64,000 bases of DNA, from positions 4,712,001 through 4,776,000 of the forward strand of contig NZ_AP024643.1 in NCBI RefSeq assembly GCF_019977195.1, given 5' to 3'. This stretch comes from Arthrobacter sp. StoSoilA2. GTDB taxonomy: Bacteria > Actinomycetota > Actinomycetes > Actinomycetales > Micrococcaceae. A program made the position numbers and the translations under genes. Positions 52,914 through 61,858 of the stretch are shown piece by piece (the first letter of the stretch is position 1; every line of letters starts with the position of its first letter). The notes beneath the pieces are model-generated. The model ran no database searches and was not told the DNA's origin. It saw only the letters and a program-made list of their open reading frames with translations.

Positions 52914-54221
52914 CTAGAAGAAGGTATGGATGAGGTCGACGACGGTCTGGTCACGGTTGGTGTCTGCGAGTACCGGAATGACGGTCCATTTGTCGAAGGC
53001 TGTGCACGGGTGTGACAGGCCCAGCCGGATGACGTCGCCGGGACGAACGGTGGTGGTTTTGGCATCGAAGGTCATGAAGGAATGCTGATCGTTGACCGAG
53101 GTGATTTCGGCCCCAACCAAAGGCTCCATGGCTCCGCCGAGAACCGGTCCGATGAACTGCGGCTCAGGCAGGCCTTCGTCGAACGGGAGGTCCCTCTTGC
53201 CGGCGTCGAGGATGGCAAGGCCCGGCTCTGTCTGCGAAACCACGCGTGCCCAGCCGTGCATTGCGGCATGGAATGGTTGATCGCCTTCTCGGGAAAACGG
53301 CGAGATTCCGCGGTAGAAGCCGTCGTCGTGGATGATGTAGGCGCCGCTGCGGATCATGAGGTCCACACTGGGGCCTCCGGTTTCGGCACCCGTGCTAATT
53401 GCGGGCGACAAGATAGTCACGACGTCGTCGAAGTAGGCGCTGCCACCTGCCGTGATGATGACTTCGCTGGAGCCGTACAGCCCGCCGGCCAGCAGTTCCT
53501 CGTGAAGCAGCCGCATGTCGGTGAGGTATCCGCGGACGGCGCCCAGTCCGGCGTCGTCCGCGGTGTGCGCGAGCGAGCCTTCATAACCGCTGACGCCTAC
53601 CAAACGCAGGTTCGGTGAAGCGGAGATCGCGCGGGCAACCTGCATCGCAGCGTCAACGCCCCGGGCGCCTGTCCGGCCGCCGTGGGCCCCGAGCTCCACG
53701 AGGACATCCAGCACGGCGTCGCTCCCGGTGAGCACGCGGTTAAGAACTTCCACGGTTTCCACGGAATCCACCCAGGACAGGATGGGAGCTTCGGCAGTGG
53801 CGTTGGCTGCGACCCACTCGATGGCGTGCGGATCCGTGAGGCTGTTGGCGAGCTGAAGGTTTGCGACGCCGAACTCGCGGGCTACGCGAAGCTGCGCGAA
53901 GTTGGCCAGGGTGATGCCCCAGGCGCCGCGGTTGAGCTGTTCAGTCCAGAGCTGCGGAGCCATGGTGGTCTTGCCGTGCGGGGCAAGCAGCACGCCGTGT
54001 TCCTTGCACCAGTCAGCCAGGCGATCGGCGTTGGCCTGGATCGCCGTGTTATCAAGTGTCAGCAGTGGCGTCTGCAGATCGCCCAGGGTGTGCTTGGCGG
54101 CGAGGAATTCGGCGTGCGTGATCCCGTTGGCGGTTGCCGGAACGGCCTTGTGCCGCCAATCAAGCTGACGGTTTGCAAGGCCGGCCACGGCGTGTGCCGA
54201 GATGGCTTCGGAAGTGTTCAC
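52914..54221 (-). CDS. PLP-dependent D-amino-acid dehydratase/deaminase, putative D-glucosaminate dehydratase
   Basis: A 435-residue fold-type-III PLP protein of the D-threonine-aldolase/D-serine-dehydratase group. The Schiff-base Lys is in APHGKTTMAP and the metal pair is in LSHPCTAFDKW. Members act on beta-hydroxy D-amino acids with a divalent metal. D-glucosaminate is such a compound, and its dehydration gives 2-keto-3-deoxygluconate, the substrate of the divergent kinase. It is first in its operon, 11 bases before the D-aminoacylase. D-serine or D-threonine remain alternatives. Confidence 0.82.
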   Translation of the reverse strand: MNTSEAISAHAVAGLANRQLDWRHKAVPATANGITHAEFLAAKHTLGDLQTPLLTLDNTAIQANADRLADWCKEHGVLLAPHGKTTMAPQLWTEQLNRGAWGITLANFAQLRVAREFGVANLQLANSLTDPHAIEWVAANATAEAPILSWVDSVETVEVLNRVLTGSDAVLDVLVELGAHGGRTGARGVDAAMQVARAISASPNLRLVGVSGYEGSLAHTADDAGLGAVRGYLTDMRLLHEELLAGGLYGSSEVIITAGGSAYFDDVVTILSPAISTGAETGGPSVDLMIRSGAYIIHDDGFYRGISPFSREGDQPFHAAMHGWARVVSQTEPGLAILDAGKRDLPFDEGLPEPQFIGPVLGGAMEPLVGAEITSVNDQHSFMTFDAKTTTVRPGDVIRLGLSHPCTAFDKWTVIPVLADTNRDQTVVDLIHTFF

Positions 54222-54293
54222 GGGTTCATTCCCTTCGCGGGGCTGCGTTTTTGAAGCTGCGGTGTGGGGCTGTTCAGTATGCGATTCTCAGTT

Positions 54294-54330
54294 GCGTTGC
54301 GTATTTTGCAACGCTGGTTGCAAACCTGTT
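54294..54330. promoter_or_regulatory. operator-like repeat in the divergent promoter
   Basis: GCGTTGC-GTATTTT-GCAACGC (54294-54314) is a perfect 7-base inverted repeat, followed by GGTTGCAAACC. It is the most symmetrical element between the PLP-enzyme and kinase genes and a good candidate site for the IclR regulator of this locus. Confidence 0.55.
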
Positions 54331-54401
54331 GGTGATATGTCTAACATGGTGGCGGACGGAGAGTCAAGACCGCTGAGAAGCGCACAACTAGTGGGAGAAC
54401 G

Positions 54402-55409
54402 ATGCTGTCAGCTGTATGCGTTGGCGAGACGATGGCCATGCTCACCCCAGCCCAAGCTGTTCCCCTGCACCAGGCCACGGAGCTCCACTACGGGATCGGC
54501 GGTGCAGAGTCGAACGTTGCCATGGGATTGGCTGCCATGGGCCTGGACACGCACTGGGTCAGCCGGGTGGGCCACGATGGCTTCGGCACTCGCATTCTGG
54601 ACGACCTCCGGGCGCACGGGGTGGGAGTCACCGGCGTCGAGGTGGACGAATCCCGGCCAACCGGCCTCTACGTGAAGGTCCCCGCCCAGGAATCAGATCC
54701 CGACGGCGGCAGTTCGGTTTTGTACTACCGGCAAGGTTCCGCGGCGTCGGCCATGGGACCCGGCACACTTTCCAATCCCGCCGTTTCCTCACTACTAAAG
54801 AACGCCGCCCTCATCCACCTGAGTGGTATCACCGCTGCCCTGTCCGCGGAGTGCCTGTCTCTCTTGGAAGCCTTGCTGGCCGAACCGCGGAACGGGCGCA
54901 TCGTCAGCTTCGACGTGAACTGGCGAGCCGCCCTTTGGGCAGGCCAAGACCGGTCCGTCCTGCAGCGCCTGGCGAACCGGGCCGACGTCGTGCTTGTTGG
55001 AAAAGACGAAGCCGAGCACGCCTTCGGCACCACAGATGAAGCCGAACTCCGCCGTTTGATGCCGGACCCTCAAGTGCTGGTCATCAAGAATGAGGCGATC
55101 AGCGCAATCTCCCTGGACCGGAGTGGCACGCGGGAAGAGGTTCCCGCACTGTCCGTCGCCGTCGTCGAGCCTGTTGGCGCCGGCGACTCGTTCGCCGCCG
55201 GTTACCTCAGCGGCATGCTGTTTGGGCTCGGCCAGAAAGCGAGCCTGCGCAGGGGGCACGTCGCAGCCGCCTGCACCTTGACTGTTCATGGCGACCGCGG
55301 TCCGCTACCCGACGCCGGGGAGCTCGCGGCCATCCTCGATTCTTCGGATGAGGACTGGGCTGCTATCCATGTTGAAGAGGGACATTTCAACACCAGAACC
55401 GGAGCGTGA
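54402..55409 (+). CDS. kdgK: 2-keto-3-deoxygluconate kinase (PfkB family)
   Basis: A 335-residue ribokinase-type sugar kinase. It has GIGGAESNVAMGL near the N-terminus and the anion-hole signature PVGAGDSFAAGY with catalytic Asp262. Together with the aldolase across the promoter it turns KDG into pyruvate and triose phosphate. GGGAGAACG precedes ATG 54402. Its stop lies within the ribosome site of the IclR gene, so the two are co-translated. Confidence 0.9.
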   Translation: MLSAVCVGETMAMLTPAQAVPLHQATELHYGIGGAESNVAMGLAAMGLDTHWVSRVGHDGFGTRILDDLRAHGVGVTGVEVDESRPTGLYVKVPAQESDPDGGSSVLYYRQGSAASAMGPGTLSNPAVSSLLKNAALIHLSGITAALSAECLSLLEALLAEPRNGRIVSFDVNWRAALWAGQDRSVLQRLANRADVVLVGKDEAEHAFGTTDEAELRRLMPDPQVLVIKNEAISAISLDRSGTREEVPALSVAVVEPVGAGDSFAAGYLSGMLFGLGQKASLRRGHVAAACTLTVHGDRGPLPDAGELAAILDSSDEDWAAIHVEEGHFNTRTGA

Positions 55410-55413
55410 CATC

Positions 55414-56175
55414 TTGAGCCAGAGCCTCATGCGGGCCATCGACCTGCTCGCAGAACTCGCAGCGAAGCCCGCCACCCTTGACGAGCTCTCGTCCAAAGCA
55501 TCCGTGCACAAGACCACCGTGATGCGGCTCCTGCACGCCATGGAGGAGAAACGGTTCGTGGTGCGGGACGAAGAGCAGCGGTTCATGCTGGGTTCCAAAC
55601 TGTTCGAACTGTCATCGCTGGCCCTGGAGCAGCGGGACATCCGCAAGGTAGCGCACCCGCACCTGGCCGAACTGAACGGGCGAACCGGGCACACCGTGCA
55701 CTTGGCCGCATTCGAAGGGAATGAGGTGGTGTACATCGACAAGTTCGAGTCGCACCACCCCGTCCGCATGTACTCACGCATCGGCCTGACTGCATCGCTG
55801 CACTCGGCCGCTGTGTCCAAAGTCCTCCTCGCTGACATGCCGCGCAGCCGGCAGGAAAAGATTGCCGCGGGGCTGGACTACGTAAAAGTTACCGAGAACA
55901 CCCTGACCTCGCCGGAGGCCCTGCTGGCCGAACTCGAGCAGGTCAGGGAACAGGGCTGGGCCCACGACAACGCCGAGCACGAAGCATTCGTGCACTGCAT
56001 CGCGGCCCCCATCCGCGACGCCAGCGGCGCCGTTGTTGCCGCAGCCTCTTGTTCGGTACCGGTAGTAATGCTCAGCTATGAAGGCTTGCTTGAGCTGCTG
56101 CCCGACCTCAAAGCCAGCACCGAGGCCATCTCGAATGACCTCGGCTGGATCAGCCACGAAAGGAACTCAGCATGA
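55414..56175 (+). CDS. IclR-family regulator
   Basis: An approximately 253-residue IclR protein. The winged helix covers TLDELSSKASVHKTTVMRLLH, and the effector domain has LHSAAVSKVLLADM and HDNAEHEAFVHCIAAPI. The frame stays open upstream into the kinase gene. TTG 55414, with GGAG 9 bases ahead, gives SQSLMRAIDLLAELA, the natural start; ATG 55369 is an alternative. It overlaps the RidA start by 4 bases. It likely controls the divergent D-glucosaminate operons. Confidence 0.85.
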   Translation: MSQSLMRAIDLLAELAAKPATLDELSSKASVHKTTVMRLLHAMEEKRFVVRDEEQRFMLGSKLFELSSLALEQRDIRKVAHPHLAELNGRTGHTVHLAAFEGNEVVYIDKFESHHPVRMYSRIGLTASLHSAAVSKVLLADMPRSRQEKIAAGLDYVKVTENTLTSPEALLAELEQVREQGWAHDNAEHEAFVHCIAAPIRDASGAVVAAASCSVPVVMLSYEGLLELLPDLKASTEAISNDLGWISHERNSA

Positions 56176-56576
56176 GTGAAAAGACCGTAGTACTGACCGA
56201 AAACGCCCCCGCCCCGGCGCACGTATTCTCCCAGGGCATCAAGAAGGGCGGCATGTTCCAGGTCTCCGGCCAGGGCCCCATGGATCCCGCCGCCAACCAG
56301 TACATCGGTGAGGGCGACGTCCGCGTCCAGACCCGTCGCACGCTGGAGAACGTCAAGGCCATCCTCGAAGCCGGCGGGTCCTCCGTTGAAGACGTCCTCA
56401 TGTTCCGCGTCTACCTCACCACCCGCGATGACTTCGCCGCCATGAATGAGGTTTACGGCGAGTTCATCCGCGAGAACGTCCCCAGCGGTCTGCTGCCGAG
56501 CCGCACTACTGTCTTTGTTGACCTCCCCCACGAGGTCATGCTGGTGGAGATCGACGCCCTGGCAGTTACTGCGTAG
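56172..56576 (+). CDS. RidA-family imine/enamine deaminase
   Basis: A 134-residue RidA protein with the catalytic-type Arg in LPSRTTVFVDLP and the VEIDALAV strand. It would hydrolyse the 2-imino acid released by the PLP dehydratase of this locus. It is last in the kdgK-IclR-RidA operon, coupled by ATGA, and a terminator follows. Confidence 0.9.
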   Translation: MSEKTVVLTENAPAPAHVFSQGIKKGGMFQVSGQGPMDPAANQYIGEGDVRVQTRRTLENVKAILEAGGSSVEDVLMFRVYLTTRDDFAAMNEVYGEFIRENVPSGLLPSRTTVFVDLPHEVMLVEIDALAVTA

Positions 56577-56618
56577 GCTGCCTGGCTGCGCCACTCACTT
56601 TCGTTAGAGGCACAGTTT

Positions 56619-56665
56619 CGGGCTGGCGACACCCATATTCAGGCGTCGCCAGCCCGTTTCTGTGT
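56619..56665 (+). terminator. hairpin terminator after the RidA gene
   Basis: CGGGCTGGCGAC (56619-56630) pairs perfectly with GTCGCCAGCCCG (56645-56656), followed by TTTCTGTGT. Confidence 0.85.
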
Positions 56666-56702
56666 CCCCAGTGATTTTGCGCGGCCTCGGCGTTCTCTTG
56701 GG

Positions 56703-56924
56703 CTAGGGAGCCGGGGTGTCGCTCTTGTTCTTGCGGCGGTTTTGGATCCCAAGGATGAGGAAAGTGATGCCCATGCCCAGGAATGCGATCCAGGCAGGGT
56801 TGACTATGATCGCCATGGCCACTGCGACAATGAGGAAGACGATTCCAAGTGGAAGCAATGCCGAACTCCCGTACTTGTCAGCTCGGGTGTTCCGTTCCAC
56901 GGTTGGCTTTCCGTCATGGCTCAT
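56703..56924 (-). CDS. small membrane protein
   Basis: A 73-residue protein. A hydrophilic N-terminus (MSHDGKPTVERNTRADKYG) is followed by two closely spaced membrane helices (about 24-41 and 45-60) and a basic tail (NRRKNKSDTPAP). It has no recognised family. It stands alone between the RidA terminator and the repeat-flanked gene. Confidence 0.65.
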   Translation of the reverse strand: MSHDGKPTVERNTRADKYGSSALLPLGIVFLIVAVAMAIIVNPAWIAFLGMGITFLILGIQNRRKNKSDTPAP

Positions 56925-57021
56925 CTACGCGAGGCTACGTGGGCTGGTGGGCGAGGCGCAAGCGTTGGGCGAGTGCCGCCGTCGAGCGTTTTCTTGGGGG
57001 CTTGTTTGAGTGTCGCTTCCC

Positions 57022-57115
57022 GACCCACTTTGACTCCCAGTGCGTGCCGACACGCCGCATTCCCCCGCGCCTCGAGAGGCCCGCGGCGTGAAAGAAGGTC
57101 AGGAAGGCACACGGC
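57022..57115. repeat. 94-base direct repeat, left copy
   Basis: It matches the copy at 57834-57927 at 86 of 94 positions. It starts GACCCACTTTGACTCCCAGT and ends CACACGGC. CACGCCGC and GCGGCGTG inside it form an 8-base stem. Part of the stem differs from the right copy in a compensating way. Confidence 0.85.
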
Positions 57116-57155
57116 TGGGGGCGCGGTGCGGGTCGCATGATGACAGGATGGGCTC

Positions 57156-57812
57156 GTGACGACGCCGAGCATGAGCCAAGCCCTCCATACTTATCTTCAG
57201 GAAGTCTCGGGCCATCGGCTGGGCTCACTCGCATCCCTGATACCCCAAAGCTTCGCCCACGTGATCCGTGTACTGAGCCCCGCCCTGGTTCCCGGCGGCA
57301 GAAGACTGCATTGGTCCGATCTAACAGGCGATGCCATAGCGATTGGCTCAGAAACTCAATGGAATGAAGTAGTAGCCGCGGCGTCGCCCGATCTGGGCCC
57401 CTACCTTGAACCCGACATGGGGACCATTAATGGGCACGTGGCGCAGTCTCTGCTTGCAATTCTTTCAAGGCATACGTCCTCACAGGAAGCCACGTTCCTT
57501 GTCTGGGAGGGATACAGCGGTCTCAAAGATGAGGTGGCCCGTTCGCCAACTGTGACAGCGGGCCTTGGCCGGGTGATGCATGTCCGTCATGGGGCACTCA
57601 GTCTTGCCCTTGACCCTATCGACTCACCGCCCAACAGGCTCGCGATGACGTGGTTGCCTGACGATGGAGCATGGTTTGTGGGGAACGACATCTACGCCAG
57701 ATCGGTATTCGTGGGAGGTTCGGCGGAGTGCATCGGCGCCGTCCTGAGCCAAGCGGACCTTGAAGCCTACCCAGTGGGAGCAGGCTACTCAGTGGCTCCT
57801 GAGGATTTCTAG
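57156..57812 (+). CDS. hypothetical protein in a repeat-flanked cassette
   Basis: A 218-residue cytosolic protein of no recognised family. Visible pieces are QSFAHVIRVLSPALVPGG, RRLHWSDLTGDA, TFLVWEGYSGL, GALSLALDPIDSPPNRLAMTW, GAWFVGNDIYARSVFVGG and the acidic end VAPEDF. GTG 57156 follows AGGATGGGCTC. Its base composition looks slightly less GC-rich than neighbours. Two 94-base direct repeats lie 41 bases before it and 22 bases after it, so it may be a movable or deletable cassette. Confidence 0.65.
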   Translation: MTTPSMSQALHTYLQEVSGHRLGSLASLIPQSFAHVIRVLSPALVPGGRRLHWSDLTGDAIAIGSETQWNEVVAAASPDLGPYLEPDMGTINGHVAQSLLAILSRHTSSQEATFLVWEGYSGLKDEVARSPTVTAGLGRVMHVRHGALSLALDPIDSPPNRLAMTWLPDDGAWFVGNDIYARSVFVGGSAECIGAVLSQADLEAYPVGAGYSVAPEDF

Positions 57813-57833
57813 CGCGAGGTGCGGTGCTTCCTT

Positions 57834-57927
57834 GACCCACTTTGACTCCCAGTGCGTGCCGAGACACCGCATTCCCCGGCGCGTCGAGAGGCCCCCGGCG
57901 TCAAAGAAGGTCAGGATGCCACACGGC
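57834..57927. repeat. 94-base direct repeat, right copy
   Basis: Right-hand partner of the repeat at 57022-57115. Its last part runs into the final codons (Arg-Arg-Val-Ala-Ser-stop) of the LssY_C gene. GACCCACTTTGAC and GTCAAAGAAGGTC inside it can pair at 11 of 13 positions. Confidence 0.85.
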
Positions 57928-59212
57928 GAACCACCGACGGCGGGACCGCCGGAACCCGCTGGCGCTTGGCGTAGATCCTGGCTCGTTGGCTGGATAGAGC
58001 CAGGAGCACCAGTATGTCCGTGGCCAAGCCGGAAAGGCCTGCCTCAAGCGTGAGATTGGTGGTCCCCGTGGAGGCGTCGATGGCCTGGACCACGATCGAG
58101 ATGGAGCTGAGTGCCATCGCAATCACGCGGGCGCCGTTGCTTCCCAGGAATATCCGCCATGCAAGGAACACTTCGCCGAGCCCGAAAACCAGGACGATCA
58201 TAGCTATGGTGACGATTGCCGCCGTCGTGGTTTGTGGATCAAGGTTGGCGTCCTCGACGGTGATGTTGCCACCCGAGCCCAGCAAAGTGACGGCCAAAGC
58301 AAGTGCAGCAAGGGCCCGGATGACCACGAGGAATGCGCCCGTCATGGTGGGTGCGGGGCGGCGGTCGCGGCTGTCCGTCCGACTGGCTGGCTGGTCGGCG
58401 GGGACGGGCACGCGGCGGGCGTCGATGATGGGCAGGTCGCCGTCTGTGGAGATGGAGTCCCCTCCTCCATTGCGCGAGTGGTATCCGGTGGAAAAGTCCT
58501 TGATGACGCGCACTGTCACGGCAGGTTCAGCCGCGGACACCGTTCGTACGATGTGGTCCCGCTCCACGTCGGTATTCTGCTCGATCTTGTGCGTGATCTG
58601 CAGGGTGAACAGCGAGAAGCCAACGCTGCGGTCGTAGGTGCCGGCGGCGAGCCAATCCACCTTGTGCCCGCCGGGCAGCATCCAGCCCTCGGGGCAGCGC
58701 CAAAAGCGGACGTGGTGGCGTTTGCCGGGGTTGCTGTCCACTTCCTGCTGGTAGGCGAAGTCCTGCTGGCGGTCAAAGAGGTAGAGGGGGCTCACGGGAG
58801 CCTGTGTGTAGCTCTGCCTCAAAAGCGTAGAACTCACGATGCGCCGGCTGCTGGCAAAGGTCACGTCGTCCGCGATGGTCCACCCTGCGGCACGCATGAT
58901 CGCGTGGATCTGCGGCTCGGTGCCCATCAGGGCCACGTTCACCGGGTCACCGAGCAGTCCGTCGCTGGTCCGGGCCCGGCCGATGAAGTAGCCGGGAACG
59001 TAAATGGTGGTCAGGATGCGGTGGAGGCGAGGCAGCAGCAGGTAGGCCAGGAAGGCCCAGAACACAAAGGAGAACCACACCTGGCCCCACCCCAGATGAA
59101 AGCTCTCCCCCACCAGAAGGAATGCCAGCCACACCGCAGCTGCTCCACCCAGGACGAAGAACGCGTGGTCGAGCCGGCTGTCCGTGACTCCTTTGTTCGG
59201 CGCTTTGTACAT
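57911..59212 (-). CDS. LssY_C-domain membrane protein
   Basis: A 433-residue protein. Two N-terminal membrane helices (about 17-65) precede an LssY C-terminal-type domain (about 66-245) with YVPGYFIGRARTSDGLLGDPVN, MRAAGWTIADDVT, SPLYLFDRQQDFAYQQEV and RHHVRFWRCP. A charged linker follows (ADQPASRTDSRDRRPAP), then about four more membrane helices (292-410). The function of LssY_C is not established. The gene ends inside a 94-base repeat and is divergent from the PadR operon. Confidence 0.78.
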   Translation of the reverse strand: MYKAPNKGVTDSRLDHAFFVLGGAAAVWLAFLLVGESFHLGWGQVWFSFVFWAFLAYLLLPRLHRILTTIYVPGYFIGRARTSDGLLGDPVNVALMGTEPQIHAIMRAAGWTIADDVTFASSRRIVSSTLLRQSYTQAPVSPLYLFDRQQDFAYQQEVDSNPGKRHHVRFWRCPEGWMLPGGHKVDWLAAGTYDRSVGFSLFTLQITHKIEQNTDVERDHIVRTVSAAEPAVTVRVIKDFSTGYHSRNGGGDSISTDGDLPIIDARRVPVPADQPASRTDSRDRRPAPTMTGAFLVVIRALAALALAVTLLGSGGNITVEDANLDPQTTTAAIVTIAMIVLVFGLGEVFLAWRIFLGSNGARVIAMALSSISIVVQAIDASTGTTNLTLEAGLSGLATDILVLLALSSQRARIYAKRQRVPAVPPSVVRRVAS

Positions 59213-59336
59213 TCGGAACTCCCCCTGGGTGCACGTGCTCCTTAAGCTTCGCCTCCTGGCCTCCGCGTGTACACAGTCCCGGGCATTAAGGTTCGACGCC
59301 GGAACTTGGCCAGGTGCCGTCGTCGAACTTATAAGG

Positions 59337-59378
59337 ATTCCACTTGTGTCATTGACTCACCATTCCACTTGTGTCATT
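59337..59378. promoter_or_regulatory. direct repeats upstream of the PadR operon
   Basis: ATTCCACTTGTGTCATT occurs twice, 25 bases apart (59337-59353 and 59362-59378), 56 bases before the PadR start. The helical spacing suggests a regulator site, probably for PadR itself. Confidence 0.6.
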
Positions 59379-59433
59379 CTTTTCTTAGAAAGCGTGACCG
59401 GCATCACGCAATGACCTGCTGATGGAGAGAACA

Positions 59434-60036
59434 ATGAAGCTCGAACACATCCTTCTTGGAGTCCTGCTGGAGCATCCGAGCACGGGCTACGACATCAAGA
59501 AGTACCTGGACACCCATGGCCGCTTCCTGCGTTCCAATACGCAGATGAGCCAGGTTTACCGCTCGCTCGGAAGCATGGAGAGCCAAGGTTGGGTGACCCA
59601 CAGCGTGGACCCCCGTCCCGGCGCGCAGGACGCAAAGACCTACCGCGTCACTGACGAAGGAGCCACCGTGTTCCTCGATTGGCTCACCGGCCCGTACCAC
59701 CCGGCCAGCCGTTTCCAGGACCCCGAACTCGCTGCACGGTTGTCCTTTGCCGGCTTCATGAGCGCTGAGCAACTCCTCCGGATTCTCGACGTCGAAATCC
59801 ACACCCGCCAGGACGAAATCGCAAGGTACCGCAACCGCGACCGCAGGGAACAGTGGGCTCCCACCATCGCCTTCGACACCGAGCTGGCCGAATCCGTGGG
59901 AGAGCGCCTGCACCTCATGGGTGCGAGCGCCATCGACGCACACGTTGCCGGACTGATCAGCCTGCGCAAAGAGCTTCTGGATGGACAGCTCTCGTCCCGT
60001 TCGCTCACCGCAGTACCGGCGGAGCTGCAACCATGA
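59434..60036 (+). CDS. PadR-family transcriptional regulator
   Basis: An approximately 200-residue PadR protein (AphA/Vir type). The winged helix reads LEHILLGVLLEHPSTGYDIKK and TQMSQVYRSLGSME, followed by TYRVTDEG and a helical C-terminal half. ATG 59434 follows GGAGAG; a start four codons upstream is possible. Its stop overlaps the sulfatase start, so it probably controls its own operon. Confidence 0.86.
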   Translation: MKLEHILLGVLLEHPSTGYDIKKYLDTHGRFLRSNTQMSQVYRSLGSMESQGWVTHSVDPRPGAQDAKTYRVTDEGATVFLDWLTGPYHPASRFQDPELAARLSFAGFMSAEQLLRILDVEIHTRQDEIARYRNRDRREQWAPTIAFDTELAESVGERLHLMGASAIDAHVAGLISLRKELLDGQLSSRSLTAVPAELQP

Positions 60037-61799
60037 AGGCCATCATCCTCATGTTCGATAGCCTCAACAGGCATATGCTCTCCCCTTACGCGGCGGACAC
60101 GTTCGTAGATGCCCCCAACTTTGCCCGCCTGGCAGCAAAGACGGCGACGTTCGACAACTTCTATGCCGGTTCGATGCCCTGCATGCCGGCACGCCGCGAG
60201 ATGCACACCGGCCGCCACAATTTCCTGCACCGCAGTTGGGGCCCGCTGGAACCTTTCGACGATTCCATGCCGGAGATGCTGGGAAAAGCAGGAGTGCACA
60301 CGCATCTCGTATCAGACCACCCACACTATTGGGAGGACGGAGGCGCCACCTATCACCCGCGCTACACCACCTGGGAGTTCTTCCGTGGCCAGGAAGGCGA
60401 CCCGTGGAAGGGTGTAGTAAATCCTTCCGGCGGAAGCCAGGACTGGCGTGCGGGGATGAAGCGACAGGACCTCATCAACCGCAGCTATATGCCCACCGAG
60501 GCAGACCACTCCCAGACCAAGACCGTGGACGCCGGCCTGCACTTCATCGATACGAACCATGAAGCAGACAAGTGGATGCTCCAGATCGAGCTTTTCGATC
60601 CGCACGAGCCCTTCTTCACCCACAGCAAATACAAGGCTTTGTACGAGCATGATTACGACGGCCCCGAATTCGACTGGCCGGGATACCAGAAGGTCACCGA
60701 ACCTCAGGATCAAGTGGAGCACGCCCGCTACGAATATGCCGCTTTGGTCTCGATGTGCGACAAATCGCTTGGACGGGTCCTGGATGCCATGGACCAGTAC
60801 AACATGTGGGAAGACACCCTCCTCTTGGTGAACACAGACCACGGCTTCCTACTGGGCGAACACGGCTGGTGGGCCAAGTCCGTTCAACCATGGTTCAACG
60901 AACTCGTGCACCTGCCAATGTTCCTGTGGGACCCTCGCACCGGCGGCAAGGACACCCGGCGTGGAGCCCTCGCCCAGACCATCGACATTGCACCAACCAT
61001 GCTGCGTTTCTTCGGCGTCGAACCTACGGAGGACATGCAGGGCCAGGACCTGGCCGCCATCCTGCAGGACGACCACGAAGTACGTGAAGCGGCCCTGTTC
61101 GGTATCCATGGTGGCCACGTCAACGTCACTGACGGCCGCTACGTCTACATGCGTGCCGCCGTCGATCCTTCCAACGCCCCACTGGAGGATTACACGCTGA
61201 TGCCCACCCACATGCGGTCACGGTTCTCCACAGCCGAACTCGCGCAGTGGGAACCTGCGGAAGCGTTCAGCTTCACCAAGGGACTGCGGACAATGCAACT
61301 CCAGACCACCTCCATGATGAACTCATGGGTCCACGGAACCCTCCTGTTTGACCTGGAAAAAGACCCGCACCAAACGAACCCCATCATCGACGACGAGCTG
61401 GAACTGCGCCTACTGAAAACACTGGCCAAACTTATGCACGCCAACGATGCACCGGAAAGCCAGTTCCAGCGGCTCGGAATTCCTTTCGATTCCGAACCCA
61501 CAGCCCAGCACCTGCTCGCCGACCGGCAAGCGGACAGGGCGCGGCTCGCTTTGGAACCCCTGCCTCCGATCGACAGCTTCGCCGACGGCGGAGCTGCCCT
61601 GACACTGCCCCTTCTGGAACTGCTCCAGGACGTCCGCGGCCGCGAAGCCTTGGAGAAGCACCTCCCCGACCTCATCAGCACTGAACTGGTTAACATCCCC
61701 GCCCAGCTCAGCCTCTACCAGCTCGCAGCCGTCATCCCGGTTTCCTCGAGCGCCCTCGGGTCCATTGCCGAGGAACTGGCTGCCGTCCCCACGGCGTAA
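60033..61799 (+). CDS. sulfatase (formylglycine, Cys type)
   Basis: A 588-residue alkaline-phosphatase-fold sulfatase. Asp9 in MFDSLN is a metal ligand. Cys50 in CMPARREMHTGR is the residue converted to formylglycine. NTDHGFLLGEHGWW supplies the second metal motif. No signal peptide is seen, so it works in the cytoplasm on an imported substrate. The frame is open upstream inside padR, but ATG 60033 with GGAG ahead is clear. It depends on a formylglycine-generating enzyme encoded elsewhere. The substrate is unknown; phosphonate hydrolase activity is possible for relatives. Confidence 0.88.
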   Translation: MKAIILMFDSLNRHMLSPYAADTFVDAPNFARLAAKTATFDNFYAGSMPCMPARREMHTGRHNFLHRSWGPLEPFDDSMPEMLGKAGVHTHLVSDHPHYWEDGGATYHPRYTTWEFFRGQEGDPWKGVVNPSGGSQDWRAGMKRQDLINRSYMPTEADHSQTKTVDAGLHFIDTNHEADKWMLQIELFDPHEPFFTHSKYKALYEHDYDGPEFDWPGYQKVTEPQDQVEHARYEYAALVSMCDKSLGRVLDAMDQYNMWEDTLLLVNTDHGFLLGEHGWWAKSVQPWFNELVHLPMFLWDPRTGGKDTRRGALAQTIDIAPTMLRFFGVEPTEDMQGQDLAAILQDDHEVREAALFGIHGGHVNVTDGRYVYMRAAVDPSNAPLEDYTLMPTHMRSRFSTAELAQWEPAEAFSFTKGLRTMQLQTTSMMNSWVHGTLLFDLEKDPHQTNPIIDDELELRLLKTLAKLMHANDAPESQFQRLGIPFDSEPTAQHLLADRQADRARLALEPLPPIDSFADGGAALTLPLLELLQDVRGREALEKHLPDLISTELVNIPAQLSLYQLAAVIPVSSSALGSIAEELAAVPTA

Positions 61800-61858
61800 C
61801 TCCAAGCCAGTGACACATCCCCAACCCAGCCTGACAATGTAGACAGGACCTACAGCCC

